NCBI GenBank assembly: GCA_036873755.1
Contig: JAVTVY010010516.1
Coordinates: 414,593 to 478,592, forward strand
Source: Hanleya hanleyi
Taxonomy: Eukaryota; Mollusca; Polyplacophora; Lepidopleurida; Hanleyidae
Length of the DNA stretch: 64,000 nucleotides
Reading direction: 5' to 3'
The position numbers and the translations under genes were made by a program. Shown here in pieces: positions 58,619 through 64,000 of this stretch. The first letter of the stretch is position 1, and each line of letters opens with the position of its first letter. The notes under the pieces are model-generated. The model did no database searches, was not told the origin of the DNA, and worked only from the letters and a program-made list of their open reading frames with translations.

Positions 58619-59147
58619 CCATGGCACTCATACACCCCCTCTCATGCGAGTGTGCAAACGGTGAATTAGACTTCCGTGGAGCAAGGACAATGGATCGAGC
58701 ACCACCCTTTGTCTAGCATCACGGACAGCGGACCGATATAATTCAGCATATCAGGATCTGGAGAGGATTACATTGATTTGGCAAACTCACTGTTGTACGT
58801 CAAAGCCAAAATCGTCACTCAGGCTGGCACCGATATTGGGGACGCGGATGACATAGATCCCGTGAATTTATGGTTACATTCACTGTTTAGTCAAGTCGAT
58901 TTTAGTATAAATGAGAAATTGGTCTCCTCTCTTCCAACAGTCATTACACTTATAGAGTTATGGTACTGAAGCCAAAACCTCGCAGCTAACGGCCTCATTG
59001 TGGTCGAAGGACACGCCACGCCACATGGAAGTGACTGATAACAGAGGACTGGCACAGCGTAAAACATACACGGCGAGAAGCAGACCTATAGACATGATGG
59101 GTAAACTGCATTTGGACCTCTTTACACAGTCCCGATATCTTTTGAAT
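58619..59147 (+). pseudogene. Polinton capsid-like gene, 5' part, broken
   Basis: Starts at ATG 58621 with 'MALIHPLSCECANGELD', loses bases near 58680 (early stop at 58714), and is resumed in another frame by 'SGSGEDYIDLANSLLYVKA' and 'PVNLWLHSLFSQVDFSINE' (58750-58920), then more frame changes. I recognise this as the capsid-type protein of invertebrate Polintons (annotated in many genomes as F54H12.2-like). Cut off at 59147 by a LINE-A fragment. Confidence 0.7.
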
Positions 59148-59727
59148 GGAATTATGTACCTAAATTTCAAAGTTTCCAAAAAAGAGAAGAGAAAAATGAA
59201 ATTAAATTCACTTCGAGTAACTATGAAGGCTATAACGCTTCGTTTACAATTGAAGAACTTCATGCTTCTCTCACGAAAGCTCATGATTCTGCTGCAGGCC
59301 CTGATAATATTCATTATCAGCTTTTGAAACATCTGCCGGAATCATCTCTAGAAATCCTATTACGCATATTCAATAGACTTTGGTATAGAGAAGAATTTCC
59401 TCCGTCCTGGCACATTGCCATAGTTATATTAGTACCAAAGCCTGGTCGTGACCATACAGGCCCTGGTAATTATCGTCCGATTTCACTGACTAGTTGTGTC
59501 TGCAAAACAATGGAACGCATGATAAATGATCGCCTTGTTTGGTACCTGGAAACTGAAAAGAAACTTACTGATATTCAAGCTGGTTTCCGAAAAAATAGAA
59601 GTACCATTGATCAATTAGTCAGATTAGATTCGTATGTTAAGAATGCTTTCGCCAAGAACGAACATGTGGTTTCTATCTTTTTTGATTTAGAAAAAGCCTA
59701 CGATACTACATGGAAATACGGGATTCT
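59148..59727 (+). pseudogene. LINE-A fragment (linker and first half of RT)
   Basis: From 'NYVPKFQSFQKREEKN' through 'PGNYRPISLTSCVCKTMERM' to 'LEKAYDTTWKYGIL'. Both ends are cut: left inside the capsid-like gene, right by the L1-like element at 59728. The frame changes once near 59325. Confidence 0.8.
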
Positions 59728-59846
59728 TTTTTTTTTTTTATATTCCGAGTTTATTCAAATATAATATGTACTGTGCAACAATATAGGTACAACATAGAAA
59801 AAACAGGCAATCAATATTCGTATTAAGTCATCAGTATATGGAAGTA

Positions 59847-60653
59847 TTACATCCGTGGTTGTTTAAAAAGTTCTACCCATTTACCCCACTTGTCATCCAA
59901 TTGCTGTCTATTTTTAAAGAATACAGTTTTTTCTATCGTGTAATAATATTCTAAATCTTTATAGAACAGACGTATATTTGGAATTATTCCCTGGCATCTG
60001 CTACGATACAAGTAAAATTTTGCCAATAATATAACCATGTTACATTGGCTACTGTGTCCCAACAAACCAAATATAATATTCTCTAAGGACATAGATATTC
60101 TATATCCAAAAACCGTTTCAATTCTATCATTCAGCAATTGCCAGAATAGTTGAGACTGTTGACAATCCCAGAACAGATGTACTATTGTCTCCTTATAAAG
60201 TTTACAAAAAGTACACAAATCATTTTCCCTAATATTCATTTTGCGTAAATAAGAATTTGTTGCAATAATTCTATGATTAATTCGAAATTGAAACCATCGT
60301 AATTTTGTATCCTTCATAATGAAGATCGGTAGTTTATAAACTTTTCCCCACCATACTGGTGATTTTTCACCTATTATTAATTCCCATTTTCTTTGTGATT
60401 TTACGTCTAAATTTTTTATTTTTCCCAAAAAAGTTTTAGCTATATGATATGTGCCTTTAGATGTTTTGACTAATAGCAAAATGTGTTCGGGGATGAACGG
60501 TAACACAGTTTCCTGAACCTCTACATGTACACAGTTCTTCTTAAACAATTTAGTAATTGAGCTCCGTATTCCTAAAAAGCTTATATAACAAGGTCTAAGG
60601 CCAAATTGCTCACAAAACTGGGCGTAATCAATCAACCTTCCATCATTAGTCAA
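59847..60653 (-). pseudogene. L1/Tx1-like ORF2, C-terminal zinc-binding part
   Basis: 'FQFRINHRIIATNSYLRKM', then C-x2-C ... H-x4-C ('CTFCKLYKETIVHLFWDC') near residues 150-170, the zf-RVT type C-terminal domain of these LINEs. The frame is open to the stop at 59847-59849; upstream it is in a different frame from RT. Confidence 0.75.
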
Positions 60654-60724
60654 AAAATCGTAAGCATATAAAACACCTTTCTGTGCCCATCTCTTATAGA
60701 ATACTGGCGCTCTACCAACTTGAA

Positions 60725-62569
60725 TTAAGTTGTTGTACCATATACAGGCTGATATATACAGTTATGAACATTTACATTGAAACATTGTACATATTCTTTC
60801 CAAAATTGAAAAACCTCGCTCCAAAATTTATTATATATTTTCGGTATCAAAATGTCCAAAAAATAACTGCCATATACGAAAATTTCATTTAAACTATCAC
60901 CAAGACTCTCTCGTAGTAAAGTTTGCCAGGTGGTAGTCCTGCTGTATAATATTCTTCTCACCCATGTAATTTTTAAAGATTTATTAAATATTAATAAATC
61001 GACCATGCGCAGGCCCCCTCCGCTGTAATCTTGCACCATAATGTTTCTAGCCACTTTATCAGGAACATCACCCCAAATGAACCGAAACAAACGAGAATTT
61101 AACTTTTTCAAGAAATCTCCTTTTGGGGTGGGGAGACTAGTTAATAAATGTGTTATTTTGGATATGATCAACTGCTTTACCACAACAATTCGTCCATTCA
61201 CGGTGAGTTTTCGCCTTTTCCAATTCTTAATCAAATATTCTATTTCTCTCAGTTTGGGGGGAAAATTCTCCTCGACCATTTTGTCTAGGTCTGTACAAAA
61301 TATTATTCCCAATAAACTCATTTTATCTGTCCAGTTCAAATTTTCATCGTTACAAATTCTTTCATCTGAACCACGTTTCGAGCCTATCCACATAGCTTGT
61401 GTTTTATCTATATTAATAACAAGTCCGGATATTCTTGAAAACTTTCCCAATAGGGCCAGGGTGGATCTCAAGGAACGCTCAGAGCCATCAAGTATAATTG
61501 TCGTATCATCTGCATATTGAGACAATTTATATTCCACATCTTCTTGATAAATCCCCACCACTTCATGTTCTGAACGAAGCATGATTCCAAAAATTTCTAC
61601 ACTTAGTAGGAATAAATAGGGAGAAAGAGGATCACCTTGACGACACCCTCTACCTAACATAAAAGAAGGTGTCATATGCCCATTAACGGATACCTGCGAA
61701 AAAACATTGTTATAAAGAGTTGTGACCCAGTTTTGAATAGAAGGCCCAAAATTGAACATTTGTAATACTTTATGTATAAATTCCCAAGACACTGAATCAA
61801 AGGCCTTTTCAAAATCTATAGATAATATCATCCCAGGTACATCCTTTTCTTCTGCCATGGCTATAATATCGTAGATTAACCTAGTATTTTCCCCTATAAA
61901 CCGGCCCGATAGAAACCCCTTTTGATCCATATGAATTAAATTATCAAGAACTTTTTTGATGCGACCTGCTATACAAGCTGATGCAATTTTATAAGTACAA
62001 TTTAACAATGTTATTGGCCTCCAATTTTTTAAGTGATCCCTAGCTTTTCCATCTTTCGGAATCATGGTTATTATTCCAGTTCGCTGCGTTATAGATAATT
62101 CCCCCTTTCGATAGCCCTCATTCACTGCCCTAAGCCAAAATCTCCCTAAATCTATCCAAAAAAATTTCAAGAACTCCGCACTAAATCCATCTGATCCAGG
62201 ACTCTTATTATTCTTCATTTTTTTTAATATAGTTAGGGCTTCACTATACAATATAGAACCTTCCATCTCGTCCGCAACTTCCGTTGACAACTTTGGAAAA
62301 TCATATTTTTCAGCAAAACTTTCTATGTCAAATTTTTCTAATAGAGTATCTTTCGATTTGTACAAGTTCTTATAAAAGTCGTGAATTAAAGACTGTATCT
62401 TATTTGGATCCTCAACTATTCCGTCATCACTGCTAAGTCTTGAAATACTTTTGTTTACAAAATTTCTCTTCTCCAAGGAACAGAAATACCTACTGGGTTT
62501 TTCACCATGTTCAATCCATTGTGCCCTTGATCTTATCAAAACTCCGTCCATTTTAGTTTTCCGTATCAA
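60725..62569 (-). pseudogene. L1/Tx1-like ORF2, reverse transcriptase
   Basis: 614-codon open stretch. 'SPGSDGFSAEFLKFFW', 'NWRPITLLNCTYKI', 'DFEKAFDSVSW', 'GCRQGDPLSPYLFLLSVE' and the catalytic 'YADDTTI' at about residue 357. All core motifs are present. It is followed by the thumb region to 'FRFIWGD' and the 'GGGLRMVDL' block. A frameshift near 60728 separates it from the C-terminal part. Confidence 0.85.
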
Positions 62570-63654
62570 CTCCAGCTCTTTTTTTAGAATCGAGCAGTGC
62601 CTCGTTCAATATTGTGTCTGCATCTTCATCAACTATTCGTTCTAAAATATTAACAGTTTTCTCCAACTCATTTTCTTTACTTATTCTCTCTCTCTTCTTT
62701 TTAGCTGAATAGGGAATGGTTTTAGATCGAATATTTAACAGAAGAGTTTCAAAAAACAATTGGTCCGAAATAGAGAGTTGTAAGTCTTGATTAGGTATAT
62801 TTTCCACAGATTCTCTAACATAAGGACTAGCCGCATATTGTTCTTTTGTTTTCAATATTTCTTCTTTCACAATCTTACAGTACGCAGGATCCGATAAGAG
62901 GGAGTTATTAAATTTCCAGGGACCTTTTCCTGATTTCACTGTATTTAATTTCAATTCTAAAGTAATCATAGAATGGTCGGTTCTATAGCCAGCGAAAGTA
63001 TCCGCTTCTACAACACTGTTTAAAAGTTCCTCCGAGATTAGAAAATAATCTAGTCTGGCTTGTTTCACAGGATTTCGTCGTCTCCAAGTAAATCTACGGG
63101 TTGTAGGATTGTATATCCGCCATGGGTCACAAAGGTTATATTCATTTTTCAACAAAAGAAGTTCCTGTCTGGACTTGGGATTATTAATTGATACATAATT
63201 GAAATAGTCTAAACCTGGATCTTGAACTAAGTTGAAATCTCCACAAATTATATAAAAAGCATTATCTATCTCATCCATTTTTTCCTTAAGTGTACTATAA
63301 AAGCTGGGTGTATCTAGGTCCATACAAATTGACTAAGGTCAGTCTATATCCATTCACACTGATGTCTAGTAATAAGCAGTTTCCCTTGTCATACTTAATT
63401 TCGCGATGAACATTAAATTCAAAATTTTTATTAAACAGAATTGCAACACCTCTGGAATTTGATGAAACCGAATTAAAGTAACCATCGCAACCCCATTCAA
63501 TTAAAATATCCTCAAATTCACTTTCCATAAAATGAACATCCTGAAGACAACACACTGCATATTTTTTACCTTGCAGATAATTGAAAACATCTTTACGTTT
63601 CTCAGATCCACCCAGGCCCTGACAGTTCATGATAATAATACTTAAATTTTCCAT
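62553..63654 (-). pseudogene. L1/Tx1-like ORF2, endonuclease
   Basis: Starts at ATG 63654 ('MENLSIIIMNCQGLGG'). Endonuclease blocks: N in 'MNCQGLGG', 'LQDVHF', 'ICGDFNLVQD', 'ARLDYFLIS', 'GYRTDHSMI'. A single-base frameshift lies near 63310 ('NLYGP' block) and another near 62575 before RT. Sequence style fits the Tx1 branch of the L1 group. Confidence 0.8.
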
Positions 63655-64000
63655 GACAAAAATTGTTTTTTTTTTTAAAGACTTGTTTACTACGTAAATG
63701 CATATTCCACCAGCCTGTGGAGACCCATACTATAGTATACCAAGGCTCCATATAATGTAATTTACCTGTATACAATAAAATATTATTATTGACCAAACTC
63801 GGAAATATATATAGATAGAAAGGCAAGCACAGAGCTATACAATTCGGCCTCACGGAGAAAAATAGAGACCGACCTCCTTTGTCCAAATAGGACAAAAGGA
63901 AACAATAAAAAAGACTCGCGACTCCCAGACACATCAATCTGACAGCCTGTCTGGTTGGAGGGGTCGCCACGCATATAACCTTCATATAACATTCGGGATT
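63655..64000 (-). other. Upstream region of the L1/Tx1-like ORF2
   Basis: Open for 127 codons in one frame, but hydrophobic and without a recognised domain; includes an A/T homopolymer at 63669-63680. Either inter-ORF spacer or 5' UTR; ORF1, if present, lies beyond the window. Confidence 0.4.

Larger units (their letters stand above)
47771..59147. mobile_element. Polinton/Maverick relic split by a LINE-A pair
   Basis: Pieces of one virus-like DNA transposon: polymerase B on the minus strand (57310-56773 and 48306-47771) and PX-like and capsid-like genes on the plus strand (58169-59147). The polymerase reading is colinear across the LINE-A pair, and the junctions carry the duplication CTCTTTACATGT (48295-48306 and 56773-56784). 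Terminal repeats, integrase, protease and ATPase genes are not seen. Confidence 0.7.
59728..64000 (-). mobile_element. L1/Tx1-like LINE, 5' end outside the window
   Basis: Minus-strand LINE with a poly(A) tail (seen as a T-run at 59726-59739). ORF2 fills 59847-63654; about 345 bases of upstream sequence reach the window edge. Inserted in a LINE-A fragment at 'attctt/aaag', close to the L1 endonuclease preference TTTT/AA. Confidence 0.85.

Noticed and set aside
61041..61520. 159-codon plus-strand frame
   Set aside because: It is the shadow of the minus-strand L1-like reverse transcriptase.
63602..63985. 127-codon frame upstream of the L1-like ORF2 as ORF1
   Set aside because: No coiled coil, RRM or zinc knuckle; composition is hydrophobic and a homopolymer lies inside. 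More likely a spacer.

Overview
This 64 kb window is invertebrate nuclear DNA built almost entirely of transposable elements, many nested inside one another. I recognise no host gene exon. A marine mollusc is the most likely source: a LINE 3' tail ending in 'gctgaaatattgctgaatgcgacgttaaacc' followed by (CT)n recurs throughout, and this tail style is typical of molluscan LINE/SINE families. Polinton, Penelope-like, Merlin-like and Ty3/Gypsy relics fit an invertebrate genome. The exact organism is not determined.

The dominant resident is one non-LTR retrotransposon family, called LINE-A here. It has an 800-base 5' UTR, an ORF1 with two CCHC zinc knuckles, and an ORF2 with AP endonuclease, reverse transcriptase (F-V-D-D), RNase H and a terminal CCHC knuckle. 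The domain order suits the I/Nimb group. Four copies retain the 5' end: 931-4201 (minus, 5'-inverted), 6333-17741 (interrupted), 36401-42556 and 48307-54470. At least nine truncated pieces are also present. Every ORF2 is broken. ORF1 of the 48307 copy is intact (484 aa), and the 54471 copy carries a 687-codon RT/RNase H frame.

Layout. 1-880: Penelope-like RT relic and its 3' flank repeat (R). 931-4350: LINE-A with its 5' part inverted. 5252-18165: an old LINE-A copy broken by a 680-base R element (5571-6250, identical 171-base terminal direct repeats) and by a full LINE-A copy, which itself contains a 5.2-kb CACTG-ended TIR element (7003-12225) carrying a 21-unit, 57-base satellite. 18572-21208: LINE-A scraps around a Merlin/ISXO2-like transposase relic. 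21209-24400: sparse, with R copies. 24405-31255: rearranged Ty3/Gypsy material (plus-strand integrase and zinc-finger ORF facing minus-strand gag-PR-RT-RNase H, then a second gag). 31960-33510: broken DDE-like transposase gene. 34229-47770: LINE-A copies, several chained head-to-tail. 47771-59147: a Polinton relic (DNA polymerase B, PX-like and capsid-like genes) split by an 8.5-kb LINE-A pair flanked by a 12-base target duplication. 59148-64000: LINE-A fragment hit by an L1/Tx1-like LINE running off the window.

The clearest biological theme is LINE-A targeting. Its RNA ends in (CU)n, the one firm target duplication starts with CTCT, and five or six younger or truncated copies begin exactly in the (CT)n tail of an older copy. 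This suggests tail-to-target annealing that makes the element chain onto itself.
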